DNA of 64,000 nucleotides, from the NCBI GenBank assembly GCA_963704535.1, contig OY969916.1:3286001-3350000 (forward strand). The letters are read 5' to 3'. The position numbers and the translations under genes were made by a program. This DNA is from G963704535 sp963704535. GTDB taxonomy: Bacteria > Chloroflexota > Chloroflexia > Chloroflexales > Roseiflexaceae. Each line of letters starts with the position of its first letter. Within the stretch, counting starts at the first letter, position 1. This document shows positions 22,729 through 31,140 of this stretch, one piece after another. Below the pieces are notes generated by a model. That model saw nothing but the letters and a program-made list of their open reading frames with translations, was not told the origin of the DNA and did no database searches.

Positions 22729-23684
22729 TCGTACACCTCCCGGAAGCGGGCCACGACCAGATTGCTGATGATATTGAGCGCCAGTGTCATCACGAACAGG
22801 GTCATACCGACGGCGTAGATGCTGGTGTAGTCGATCGTGCCGTAGGCGGTATCGCCGCCGCTGACCTGGACGATATAGCCGGTGAGCGTCTGGATGCTCG
22901 CGAAGGGGTTGAGTGTCATCCGGGGCGTCGCGCCGGCCGCCAGTGCCACGATCATGGTCTCGCCCACGGCGCGCGAGATCGCCAAGACGAACGAGGCCAT
23001 AATCCCAGAGAGCGCGGCGGGCACAACCACCTTGCCGGCCACCTCGAACTTGGTCGCGCCCAGGCCGTAGGCGCCCTCGCGCAGCGACCGCGGCACGGCG
23101 CTCATGGCGTCCTCACTCAACGAGGAGACCATCGGCAGGATCATGATGCCCATGACGATGCCGGCGCTGGCGGCGTTGAAGATGCTCACCTGCCCGTTGC
23201 CAAAGATCGCACGCAGCAGCGGCGTCACCGATGTGAGCGCGAAGTAGCCGTAGACCACGGTCGGCACGCCGGCCAGGACCTCCAGGATCGGCTTGAGTGT
23301 GCCGCGCACGCGCTGGGTGGCATACTCGCTCAGGTAGATCGCGGCGGCCAGGCCGAGCGGCAGGGCCACCAGCATTGCCATCACAGTGGTGAGCAGCGTG
23401 CCGGCGATCAGGCTAGGTATGCCGAAGTGGCCGTTCTTAGGCTGCCAGCGGCTGTCGGTCAGGAACTCGACCAGGCTGACCTGGCGGAAGAACTGGAACG
23501 TTTCGCCGATCAACACGAAGACGATCCCGACCGTGGTGACGACCGAGATCAGCCCGCAGAGAAACAGCAACCCTTGGATCACCCGCTCGCCGATGGCACG
23601 GCGCGCCTTGCCCTGGAGGTGGAGATTCACTTGTGTGCCGGCACGGCTCATAGTTGTATTGGTCGCTGGTATTCGGTCTTGCAT
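22725..23684 (-). CDS. pstC: phosphate ABC transporter permease PstC
   Basis: 319 residues with the PstC plan: first helix GLLFLCGLISVVTTVGIVFVLI, then FQFFRQVSLVEFLTDSRWQP, and five further helices. The EAA-loop signature is AVPRSLREGAYGLGATKFEVAGKVVVPAALSGIMASFVLAISRAVGETM. Followed by pstA with a 4-base overlap. Separated from pstS by 225 bases that hold a hairpin element and a palindrome, which may lower expression of the membrane genes relative to pstS. Confidence 0.95.
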   Translation of the reverse strand: MQDRIPATNTTMSRAGTQVNLHLQGKARRAIGERVIQGLLFLCGLISVVTTVGIVFVLIGETFQFFRQVSLVEFLTDSRWQPKNGHFGIPSLIAGTLLTTVMAMLVALPLGLAAAIYLSEYATQRVRGTLKPILEVLAGVPTVVYGYFALTSVTPLLRAIFGNGQVSIFNAASAGIVMGIMILPMVSSLSEDAMSAVPRSLREGAYGLGATKFEVAGKVVVPAALSGIMASFVLAISRAVGETMIVALAAGATPRMTLNPFASIQTLTGYIVQVSGGDTAYGTIDYTSIYAVGMTLFVMTLALNIISNLVVARFREVYE

Positions 23685-23779
23685 GGACCCTCACTTACCT
23701 GTGCGGCTTTGCTTCAGTTGAGGACTGCGGAGCAGATATTGAGCTTAATACTACCATGGTTCTTTTTTTCCTAGCAATC

Positions 23780-23840
23780 GGGATTCTTTACAGTGTGGGT
23801 TTGGAGGAGACTGAGCGGGCCGCCCCTCAATCCTCTTTTC
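23780..23840. repeat. dispersed GAGG/CCTC hairpin copy in the pstS-pstC gap
   Basis: AGTGTGGGTTTGGAGGAGACTGAGCGGGCCGCCCCTCAATCCTCTTTTCCC matches the shared element core, in diverged form. Confidence 0.6.
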
Positions 23841-23844
23841 CCAT

Positions 23845-23893
23845 GTCCGTAGTCAGTTGTTAGTTGCGCCGCAACTGACAACTGACTACGGAC
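23845..23893. repeat. 24-bp-arm palindrome of GTCAGTT units
   Basis: GTCCGTAGTCAGTTGTTAG... (23845-23868) pairs with 23870-23893 with one mismatch and a 1-base loop. Same heptamer family as 1648-1709. It lies 17 bases past the pstS stop, where a partial terminator would set the pstS/pstCAB ratio. Confidence 0.88.
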
Positions 23894-23909
23894 AACTGAC
23901 TACGAACTC

Positions 23910-25013
23910 TTACTTCAGAGCGTCGGCAAGATTTTTCTGCGCTTCCTGGTAGCGCGAGGCGGAGCCGGGGAAGTAGCCGACATCGCCGATCACGCCGGTC
24001 ACGTTGTCAAGGTAGAAGGTTACGAACCCGACGAGCTGCGGCTTGCTCTTGAGCGCCTCTTTGCTGGGGTAGATGAACAGCGGGCGCGAGAGCGGGTAGG
24101 TGCCGTTCTCGACCGTCTCAGGGCTCGGCTCGATAAAGCTGGTGCCTTCCTTGGCGACCGACACAACCTTCAGCTTGTCCTTCTCCTGCTCATAGAAGGC
24201 GTAGCCGAAGAACCCGATCGCGTACTTGCTGCCCTCGACACCCTGCACCAGTGTGTTGTCGTCGGCGCTGGCGGTGTAGTCGCCGGTGAAGGTATCCTCT
24301 TTGCTCTCGGCGCCGCGCAGCTTCAGAGTCTCCTTGAAGAAGTCCAGCGTGCCGCTGTCGGCATCGGGGCCGTACTTGTCGATCGGCTCCTTCGGGAACG
24401 ACGGGTCCACCTCGTCCCAGGTCGTCGCGCCGCCCTCAACATAGATCTTCTTGAGCTGCTCGAAGGTCAGGCCCTTGACGAAGTCGTTCTCGGGGTTGAT
24501 CACCACCGCTAGGCCGTCCAGCCCGAGGAAGACCTCGACCGGCTGGAGGTTTTTGGCCGTGCATTTCTCGGCCTCTTCGGCCTTGATCGCCCGCGAGGCG
24601 TCGTTGGCGTCGGTCTCGCCGTTGCAGAACTTCTCGAAGCCGCCGCCGGTGCCGGAGCGGCCAATCGTCACCTTGACGTCGGGCGCGACCTTGGCGAACT
24701 CCTCGGCGATCGCCAGCGAGAGCGGCTCGACTGTGCTGCTGCCGTCGATGTTGATGTCGCCCGACAGGCTGGCGTAGTCGATCATGCCGGCGGTGTCAGC
24801 GGTGCCCTGGGTCGGCTGTGTGGCGGGCACCGCAGTGGGCTGGGCGGCCGGCGCCGCTGTAGGCTGTGCGGCGGGCACCGCAGTGGGCTGCGCGGCGGGC
24901 GCCGCGGTCGGGGCACCTGTGGTCGCGCCGCCACTGCCGCAGGCGGCGAGAATCGGGACAATCAGGGCCAGCAGTAAGACAAGGGTAGCCTGACGTTTGA
25001 CGCTTGTAAGCAT
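23910..25013 (-). CDS. pstS: phosphate-binding lipoprotein PstS
   Basis: The extracytoplasmic phosphate-binding subunit. 367 residues: signal with lipobox ILAACGSGG, then a low-complexity linker of alternating PTA(A/V)PAAQ repeats (about residues 30-70), then the binding domain. Phosphate-site motifs: DGSSTVEPLSLAIAEEF (about 91-107), GRSGTGGGFEKFCNGETD (about 118-135) and DANDASRAIK. First gene of the pst operon, with a Pho-box-like direct repeat about 190 bases upstream. The repeated linker is also present in the truncated sugar-binding protein at 32.2-32.8 kb. Confidence 0.95.
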   Translation of the reverse strand: MLTSVKRQATLVLLLALIVPILAACGSGGATTGAPTAAPAAQPTAVPAAQPTAAPAAQPTAVPATQPTQGTADTAGMIDYASLSGDINIDGSSTVEPLSLAIAEEFAKVAPDVKVTIGRSGTGGGFEKFCNGETDANDASRAIKAEEAEKCTAKNLQPVEVFLGLDGLAVVINPENDFVKGLTFEQLKKIYVEGGATTWDEVDPSFPKEPIDKYGPDADSGTLDFFKETLKLRGAESKEDTFTGDYTASADDNTLVQGVEGSKYAIGFFGYAFYEQEKDKLKVVSVAKEGTSFIEPSPETVENGTYPLSRPLFIYPSKEALKSKPQLVGFVTFYLDNVTGVIGDVGYFPGSASRYQEAQKNLADALK

Positions 25014-25206
25014 GGGGGTTGTTCCTCCTGGTTGATCAGCGAAATGTTGATGCAGTACTCTATGATCGATCGGTTCACGGACAGGGTGAGATGATTACGC
25101 TCCAGTTTCGCGAATAACACCTCCTAGCACTTCGGCGAAAGGCGTAGGTGTCTGAAGGCTCTCTACCCGGGTCGAGGCTATGATAGCCACGTCCTATTAA
25201 ATCGAT

Positions 25207-25234
25207 TACAAGCGTCTGTTAAGTTCGTGTTAAG
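25207..25234 (-). promoter_or_regulatory. Pho-box-like direct repeats upstream of pstS
   Basis: On the pstS strand two CTTAACA half-sites lie exactly 11 bases apart (25229-25234 and 25218-25223), with a weaker third, CTTGTA, 11 bases further (25207-25212). This resembles the 11-bp-phased PHO boxes of PhoB/SphR-type regulators. It lies in the 440-bp gap 25014-25453, which otherwise shows only a repeat at 25325-25412. Confidence 0.6.
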
Positions 25235-25324
25235 CGTTCGGGGAATTAAGATTACTTGGGGCGTTGAGGTTGCGCCGGAGGAAGGAGCGGAGAGAAGCGG
25301 AATATTGCGAGTGCCACAATTTTT

Positions 25325-25412
25325 GATCCACGAAGACACGAAGCACGCGAAGCCTCTACGTCCACATGTATTAGCCCTCTTCGTGGTCTTCGTACCTTCG
25401 TGATCTTCGTGG
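25325..25412. repeat. CACGAAG-unit inverted repeat
   Basis: CACGAAGACACGAAGCACGCGAAG (from 25330) is inverted as CTTCGTGGTCTTCGTACCTTCGTGATCTTCGTGG (25378-25412). The units are of 7-9 bp, the same architecture as the other unit-based palindromes. It lies between the pstS promoter region and the next minus-strand gene's stop. Confidence 0.75.
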
Positions 25413-25453
25413 TAAAACTGCTGGTGTATTTACGCCAAGCTGTACTAGCATTC

Positions 25454-26203
25454 CTATGCAGCGCCGGTCTGGGTCAACGCGGTGTCGAGCACATGCTGGA
25501 AGGCGTCCATATCGGCTTTGAGGTCGCTGAGACGCTGGGCGACCTGGTTGGTGGCGGTGTCGGCGCTGACGGCGTCGGCGGTGCGCAGGCGCACGGTCTC
25601 GGCCAGCACATTGTCGAGGTTGGCCGAGATGTTCTGGAGCTGTGCCAGGATGCGGCCGATATATGTTTCGAGGTCGCGGGCGTGGCCTTGGCGCTCGACT
25701 AGCGCCTGGCGGGTCTCCTGGAGCTGCTGCTGGGTGTAGGGGTCCTTGGTCGCGACCATCCGCTGGTCGACGCCATTGATCTGGTCCTGTAGCGCGCGCT
25801 GGTTCATCGTCGCCAGGTAGCGCTCGATGATCTGGCCTTTGTCGCACAGCGTGTAGGCCTGCTCGACCAGCTCGCCGGCCTGGTCGCCGATCGGGTTCAG
25901 CAGGCGGCCCAGCGGCCCGACCGCCTGCGACACGCTGCGGGTGATCTCCTGCTTGGTCCGCTCGATCGCGTCGAGCTGGGCGCGGAACGTGGTGCTGGAG
26001 AGGCGCGGCCGCGGGGTGCGCTGGGACAGCGCCAGCAGCGCCGGGTCGCGAGCCGATAGGAACACCACTGCCGCGTAGGCCAGTAGGCCGAGCGGCAGCA
26101 GCCATAGCGCCACGGTTACGCCGGCGGCGATGGCGACAAGCAGCACCAGCAGCGCCAGTGGCTGGCGGGCGGCGAACCCATAGGGTGGCGAAGGGTTGAT
26201 CAT
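25454..26203 (-). CDS. membrane-anchored coiled-coil protein (249 aa)
   Basis: Start ATG 26203 (MINPSPP) has AGGAG eight bases upstream; the longer frame from 26233 lacks one. Two adjacent N-terminal hydrophobic helices (PLALLVLLVAIAAGVTVALWLLPLGLLAYAAVVFL, about residues 14-50) are followed by about 190 residues of helix with heptad character (DQINGVDQRMVATKDPYTQQQLQETRQALVERQGHARDLETYIGRILAQL). The soluble part is probably cytosolic. I do not recognise the family. It is divergent from the polyprenyl synthetase gene. Confidence 0.7.
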   Translation of the reverse strand: MINPSPPYGFAARQPLALLVLLVAIAAGVTVALWLLPLGLLAYAAVVFLSARDPALLALSQRTPRPRLSSTTFRAQLDAIERTKQEITRSVSQAVGPLGRLLNPIGDQAGELVEQAYTLCDKGQIIERYLATMNQRALQDQINGVDQRMVATKDPYTQQQLQETRQALVERQGHARDLETYIGRILAQLQNISANLDNVLAETVRLRTADAVSADTATNQVAQRLSDLKADMDAFQHVLDTALTQTGAA

Positions 26204-26277
26204 CGGAGGCTCCTGCGTCGTTGGTCGTTTCAAGCTCCAAGATACAACAGCGCGCGTGTTTTGACAAGCGACTGTGG

Positions 26278-26306
26278 TTGACAGAGCTGGCGCCGTATCT
26301 TACAAT
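26278..26306 (+). promoter_or_regulatory. strong sigma-70-like promoter of the polyprenyl synthetase gene
   Basis: TTGACA (26278-26283), 17-base spacer, TACAAT (26301-26306). The start site would be near 26313, which places the in-frame codons before it outside the transcript and supports translation from ATG 26368. A second TTGACA lies at 26261. Confidence 0.75.
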
Positions 26307-26367
26307 GTCGCAAATTTCACAATCGGCCAGGGCTGCTGGTTTTGCGGCCCTGATAGGAACAATTCGC

Positions 26368-27330
26368 ATGAGTCAGCTCCCTATTCCCGGCGCACTGCTC
26401 GCCGATCTCGATCAGGTTGACCAGATCATCGTCGAGCGGGTGCAGTCGCGCTCGGCTGTCATTCGCGTCGCCGGGAGACACATCTTGACCTCGGGTGGCA
26501 AGCGAATCCGCGCGACTCTGGCGCTGCTGGTGGCCCAACTGGGCCGGTATGAGCTTGACCAAGTGATCCACTCGGCAGCGGCGGTGGAGCTGATACATGC
26601 CGCCTCGCTGGTTCACGACGACCTAGTCGATGAAGCCGAGCGACGGCGCGGTACGGTGACGGTCCATACGCGCTGGGACGGCAATGTGGCGCTGATGGTC
26701 GGCGATTACCTGTTCGCCCTGGCAGCGGCCGAGATGGCTCTGGCGCCCGACCCGCGCATCATCGCCTACTTCTCGCGCGGCGTGATGACGATCTGCGAGG
26801 GTGAGCTGTCGCCGGTGGTCGATGTGACGCCGCCGGCGACGGCGATCGAGCAGTACATGTACAAGATCGGCTGCAAGACGGCGGCGCTGTTCGAGGCCGC
26901 TTGCAAAGCTGGGATGGTCTGTGGGGGCGGGTCGCAGGAGTACATCGACGCGTTAGGGCGTTTCGGCTACGATCTCGGTCTGGCGTTCCAGATCATCGAC
27001 GACGTGCTTGACTACACCGGCGACCCGCAGACGCTCGGCAAGCCAGCCGGCAACGATCTGCGCGCGGGCACGATCACGCTGCCGCTGATCTACGCCGTGG
27101 ATGCCGGCGGCGGCCCGGCGCTGGCCGAGGTACTCGACATGCGGCCGATCGACGAGGAACGCCTGCGCTGGGCGGTAGGCGAGGTGCGCCGGCTCGGCGC
27201 GGCCCGCGCGATCGAGGACGCCCACCGCTGCGCGGATCGCGCCCTGGCTCACCTTGATATCTTCCCTGATAGCAGCGCGAAACACGCGCTCGGCGAAGTC
27301 GCCCGCTTTGTGGTGACGCGCGCCCAATAG
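26368..27330 (+). CDS. polyprenyl diphosphate synthase
   Basis: Trans-type head-to-tail prenyl chain elongation from FPP/GGPP and IPP, providing isoprenoid chains for quinones or lipid carriers. The 320 residues contain the first aspartate-rich motif LVHDDLVDEAERRRG (DDxxD, about residues 86-90) and the second FQIIDDVLDYTG (about 212-216), plus GGKRIRATLALL (IPP-binding GKR) near residue 45. The residue pattern before DDxxD, LIHAASLVHDD, has small residues, consistent with a long-chain (octaprenyl or longer) product. Start set by the promoter position. Confidence 0.93.
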   Translation: MSQLPIPGALLADLDQVDQIIVERVQSRSAVIRVAGRHILTSGGKRIRATLALLVAQLGRYELDQVIHSAAAVELIHAASLVHDDLVDEAERRRGTVTVHTRWDGNVALMVGDYLFALAAAEMALAPDPRIIAYFSRGVMTICEGELSPVVDVTPPATAIEQYMYKIGCKTAALFEAACKAGMVCGGGSQEYIDALGRFGYDLGLAFQIIDDVLDYTGDPQTLGKPAGNDLRAGTITLPLIYAVDAGGGPALAEVLDMRPIDEERLRWAVGEVRRLGAARAIEDAHRCADRALAHLDIFPDSSAKHALGEVARFVVTRAQ

Positions 27331-27470
27331 CGAATGGTCCGTGGTCCGTAGTTATCCCACATGCATAACCTACTGCCCGCTCGATCATCCGCTCCGGCCC
27401 TCGCCCAGCACGCTCCCTTGATATGGTAGAATACCAGCCTATGTCCTCAATAGTCGGCGAGGAGTTGGCT

Positions 27471-29793
27471 ATGCCATTGCTCACAAGCAGCCAGGATCGC
27501 CTCATCGTCACCGTCAATACGTCTGAGATCGAGCTTTCGTTCTCGCTTGAGGACGGCGGGCTACGATCACTTCGGCGCGCCGGCGGGCCGAATGTGATCG
27601 GGCACGGCGATGCCCGGCCATCGATCGATGTGCGGCTCGATAACCAGGGCTGGCTGGCCAGCCGCTCCTTCGTTCGCTACCTTGGCCACACCGTCGACGA
27701 GCGCGAGCACGGAGTCGACCTGGTGATTGTGATCGGCATCGGCCCGCTCCGGGTGTATGACCGCTATCGCATGACAGGGACGCTGATCGCGCGGCGGATC
27801 ACGGTCGAGAACGTCGGCGAGGACGAGCGACGCCTGTGCGGTGTGCGGCTGGTCTTGCCGTGGGCGCGGGTCGGCGCCCTAGAGACCTGCCGCTTCGACG
27901 CGCCCGGCAACAGCGTTCGCCCGCGCGTGCCGCTCCAAGTCGCCGCAGCGCAGCGCTACGGCGTGCTGCCCCGCCGCTTTTTCGCGCCAGGGCTGCGCGA
28001 GCAGCGCGCGATGGAGCCGGCGCCGACATGCGGGCCGGGGCTGATGACGCTCCACAACCCGGAGACCGATGAAGGGCTGCTGTGCTGGTACTACAGCCCG
28101 GTCGAGGAGGCGCTGCCGCAGGTCGAGGGCAACGACAGGGCAGTCACCTTGATCCACCAGATTGAGCTGGCCGACTGGCTGCGGACCGAAATCGCATTGA
28201 GTGGCGGCACCCAGTATATCCTGTTGCTGCACGAGCCCTGGCCGGCGGCGCTGGACGCATTCCAGCGCACCATGGCGCTATGCGGCCTCGAAGTACTGGG
28301 CAGCCGCGCCGACTGGGTGCGCGACGCGGCGATCTACGAAGCGCACCCGGCGCAGTTCGGCGGCTTTCGCGGTCTCGCCGAGGCCCTGCCGGAACTGCGC
28401 GCGTTGAGCCTCAACACGCTGTGCTTGATGCCGATCTGGGAATTTGCCAACCGCAAGAGTCGCCTGTGGGACGGCAACTGGGAGGCATCCGGCAACCCCT
28501 ACGCAGTGCGCGATTTTGAGGCGCTCGACCCGAACGCTTGGCACCACCGAGGACTTGCGCGCCCTGGTCGATGCGGCCCACGGCTGCGGGATGCGGGTGT
28601 TGCTCGACCTGCCGCTGGCGGGCTGCGCCGACGACTCGCGCTACCTGGCCGAGCACCCCGACTGGTTTTGCGCCGACGAAGGCGGCCGCCTGGCGCGTGT
28701 GCCGGGCCAGCGCGGCATGATCGCCTTCGACTGGGCCAATCCAGGGCTCCAGGAGTACCTGCTTGGCTGGGCGCTTACCCAGGTGCGCGCCTACGATATC
28801 GACGGCTACCGGGCCGTAACGCCGCGCACCGCCCAGCCGAACTGGGTGCGGCGCTCCTCGCCCCACGCCAGCGCCGGGGGCATGGGCTCACTGCGGCTGA
28901 TCGGACGCTTGCAGCACGAGATCAAACAGCTCAAGCCCGATGCGGCGCTGCTCGGCGCGCTGTGCGGGCCGGCCTACGACGCAAGCAACGATTTCGTCAC
29001 CGACGAGTTGCCCCACCATATGTTTGTACACCTGGCGCTCAACCGCGTCACCCCGGCCGAGCTGGGCGAGTGGCTGGAGGATCATTGGCGGTCGCTCCCC
29101 GCCGGCGCGATCCGGGTCTGCTTTATCGAAAGCCACTTGACCCGCCTGATCAACCCACTGGCCGACGGACTGCACGGCTCGCGGATCAGCCGGATGCTGC
29201 TGGCGGGGATGGTGTTCAGCGGATTCGTGCCCCTGATCTGGTTTGGGCAGGAGCACGATGAGCATACATTTGTCGGGCAGCTCCTGCGGATGCGCGAGCA
29301 ACAGCTTGCACTCCGCCGCGGGACCGTGCTCTACAACGCGGTGCCCTGCGATAGCTCCCAGATTTTCGCCGTCTTGCGGGTGCTGCCGACCGAGCAGATC
29401 GTCGGGCTGCTGAACGTCGGCCCGCACAAGCAGACAGTCGCCGTGAGCCTGCCGGTCGATACGCTTGGCCTGCCGGACGGCGACTATATGCTCTACGATC
29501 TGTTTGCCGGCGCGCCCTGGGCCGAGGAGGGTCGCCGCTCCTGGCGCCGCGATGAGCTGCTGTCGATGAAGCTGACGGTCGAGCCGTTCGGCGCGTATTG
29601 CTTCGTTGTGCAAGCGGCCGCCTGCTGCCCGCCGACCGATGAGCAGGCCCCGGCGGCCGACGAGCGCCGGGCGACGAGCAACGACACGGCCGACACACTC
29701 GCCGTCGGCGCCGAGGCCGAGCCCGCAGCAGTCGTGGCGCTCGGCGAGGCGCCCGGCGCCGGCAGCCGCCGGCAGCGCAAGCAGAGAGCGTAA
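27471..29793 (+). CDS. GH13-like (alpha-amylase fold) protein, with one-base frame break
   Basis: ATG 27471 has GAGGAG eight bases upstream. The N-terminal ~280 residues are beta-rich; a TIM barrel begins at WVRDAAIYEAHPAQFGGFRG and includes LCLMPIWEFANRKSRLWDGNWEASGNPYAVRDF. At 28533-28534 one extra A breaks the frame: FEALDPNAWHH becomes FEALDPTLGTTEDLRALVDAAHGCGMRVLLDL after its removal, and the protein then runs to 29793 (773 residues). The canonical GH13 catalytic positions look replaced: region II reads IDGYRAVTPRT, region III ALLGALCG, region IV FIESHLTRL, without the D, E and HD residues. It may be a non-catalytic or diverged amylase relative. The tail is Ala/Glu-rich. Confidence 0.75.
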
Positions 29794-29833
29794 CCCGGTC
29801 TACTTACTATCCAGCAGCCAGCCGTCACATTCC

Positions 29834-29847
29834 TGGGAGCGCTCCCA
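29834..29847. promoter_or_regulatory. CelR/CebR-type operator TGGGAGCGCTCCCA
   Basis: A perfect 14-bp palindrome identical to the operator recognised by actinobacterial LacI-family cellobiose regulators CelR/CebR, as I recall it. It sits between the 3' ends of two convergent genes, which is an odd place for an operator. The GGGAGCGCTCCC core recurs at 33959-33970 upstream of the LacI-family gene. Confidence 0.7.
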
Positions 29848-29903
29848 AGCTCTCCCCGCCCGGAGATGTGAACCAGACGATCTGTACGATCGCGATGAGC
29901 GCG

Positions 29904-30614
29904 TCACTTCTCGATCCCCGTAAACACCACGCCGCGCATAAAGGCCCGCTGGGCGACCAGGAAGATCGCCAGCGGCAGCGCCATCGCCAGCACCGCCATG
30001 GCCTGGAGCAACTTCGGCCGCTGCCCGTACACCGCGTTAAACGACTGCATCCCGACCGAGAGCGGCCACAGCTCGCGCGCGCCGGTCAGGTAGATCAGCG
30101 GGCCGAAGAAATCGTTCCAGGCCCAGAAGAAGTGGAACAGACACACCGCGATCAGCGCCGGGATGGCCTGCGGCACAATCACCGAGACCAGCGTGCGGAA
30201 CGGGTTCGCGCCATCGATCATCGCCGCCTCGTCCAGGTCGCGCGGGATGCTCATAAAGAACTGCCGCAGCAAAAAGAGGTTGTAGGCATTGGCGAAGAAA
30301 TGCGGCACCAGCAGCAGCAGCCAGGTGTTCGTCCAGCCGATGCGCCGGAACATCGCGTAGGTCGGGATCTGGGTCACCTGCGGCGGCAGGATGATCGTCC
30401 CGATCAGGACCATAAACAGAATCGTCTTGCCGGGGATGCGAAAGCGAGAGAAGCCGTAGGCCACCAGGGTCGAGGACTTGACCGTCCCGAGCGTGCCGAT
30501 GATCGCGATCGCGAAGGTATTGAAGAACAAACGGCCAAAGGTCGGGAGCGGCTCGCTCCAGGCGGCCTGAAAATTGTCCCACTTCGGGCTGAATGTCCAG
30601 ACCCGCTGCTTTCG
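29904..30614 (-). pseudogene. MalG-type sugar ABC permease, 5'-truncated
   Basis: The inner-membrane permease of a carbohydrate ABC importer. The frame is clear from VWTFSPKWDNFQAAWSEPLP through FFNTFAIAIIGTLGTVKSSTLVAYGFSR, with the EAA loop SIPRDLDEAAMIDGANPFRTLVSVIVPQAIPAL and the C-terminal FMRGVVFTGIEK. The first ~60-70 residues of the usual ~275 (first helix and signal) are missing: at about 30610-30615 the sequence switches abruptly to AT-rich DNA. A TTG or internal codon near 30530 could give a 208-residue fragment, but a functional permease is unlikely. Its MalF partner is absent from the window. Upstream, in the same direction, are remnants of the solute-binding protein gene. Confidence 0.85.
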
Positions 30615-30689
30615 AGAAAGATCTCCTCAAACTCCAAGATGAATACAAACAGCTCATGTCTTCGTTATAGTATAAGAAGTTACGGTTTA

Positions 30690-31106
30690 TTAGAGAAGGT
30701 CACTGTAACTCTTTGTTAGCTCACTATATTCTTTGTTGATATTATCTACTTCAAGAATAAGTCCTGCAATTTCAACTCCTGACTCTTGGACACCTTCAGC
30801 ATCTACCATATGATCTGCTGGATTAGCAAACGTCATAAAATCCTTCAGCTCTTCAAGAACAAATACTAACAGATCTACTGCTTTGAATAGTTTAACAAGC
30901 GTATGGTTCCCATCAGCCAAAAGCTCAAGTCTTCTTTTACAGATACGCATTTTTTCTTTCGTGTCTTCAAGTTCAACATCTAGCGGGATAGGAGTATGTA
31001 TACCAAACTTCGCTGCTTTCAACTCAAGCTTTTTAAGATACTTCTCGTGTTCCTTGTAGAGAGCAACTGTCCGATGTACCTCTTCCCGAATGGCGTCAGT
31101 ATCCAT
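30690..31106 (-). CDS. small helical protein resembling an effector-associated module (138 aa)
   Basis: Starts at ATG 31106 behind an AAGAGG site; AT-rich codon use unlike the flanks. The N-terminal ~65 residues form a helical hairpin: KYLKKLELKAAKFGIHTPIP, then LDVELEDTKEKMRICKRRLELL. The pattern LExxxAxFGxxxPxxLxxxLED resembles the linker module that precedes TIR, caspase-like or NTPase domains in many Chloroflexota and cyanobacterial conflict proteins, as I recall it. The second half is a separate helical bundle (VKLFKAVDLLVFVLEELKDFM...). No catalytic motif. Function unknown; a stand-alone adaptor is a guess. It may itself be a fragment, since it abuts a truncated recombinase. Confidence 0.6.
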   Translation of the reverse strand: MDTDAIREEVHRTVALYKEHEKYLKKLELKAAKFGIHTPIPLDVELEDTKEKMRICKRRLELLADGNHTLVKLFKAVDLLVFVLEELKDFMTFANPADHMVDAEGVQESGVEIAGLILEVDNINKEYSELTKSYSDLL

Positions 31107-31140
31107 GTGCAGCCTCTTTGCAAGTTATTCGATAACGGAT

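Noticed and set aside
22710..23774. Long + strand open frame (354 aa) opposite pstC
   Set aside because: It mirrors the pstC coding sequence, is very rich in His, Arg, Gln and Asp in the way antisense frames of GC-rich genes are, and pstC has all its family motifs.
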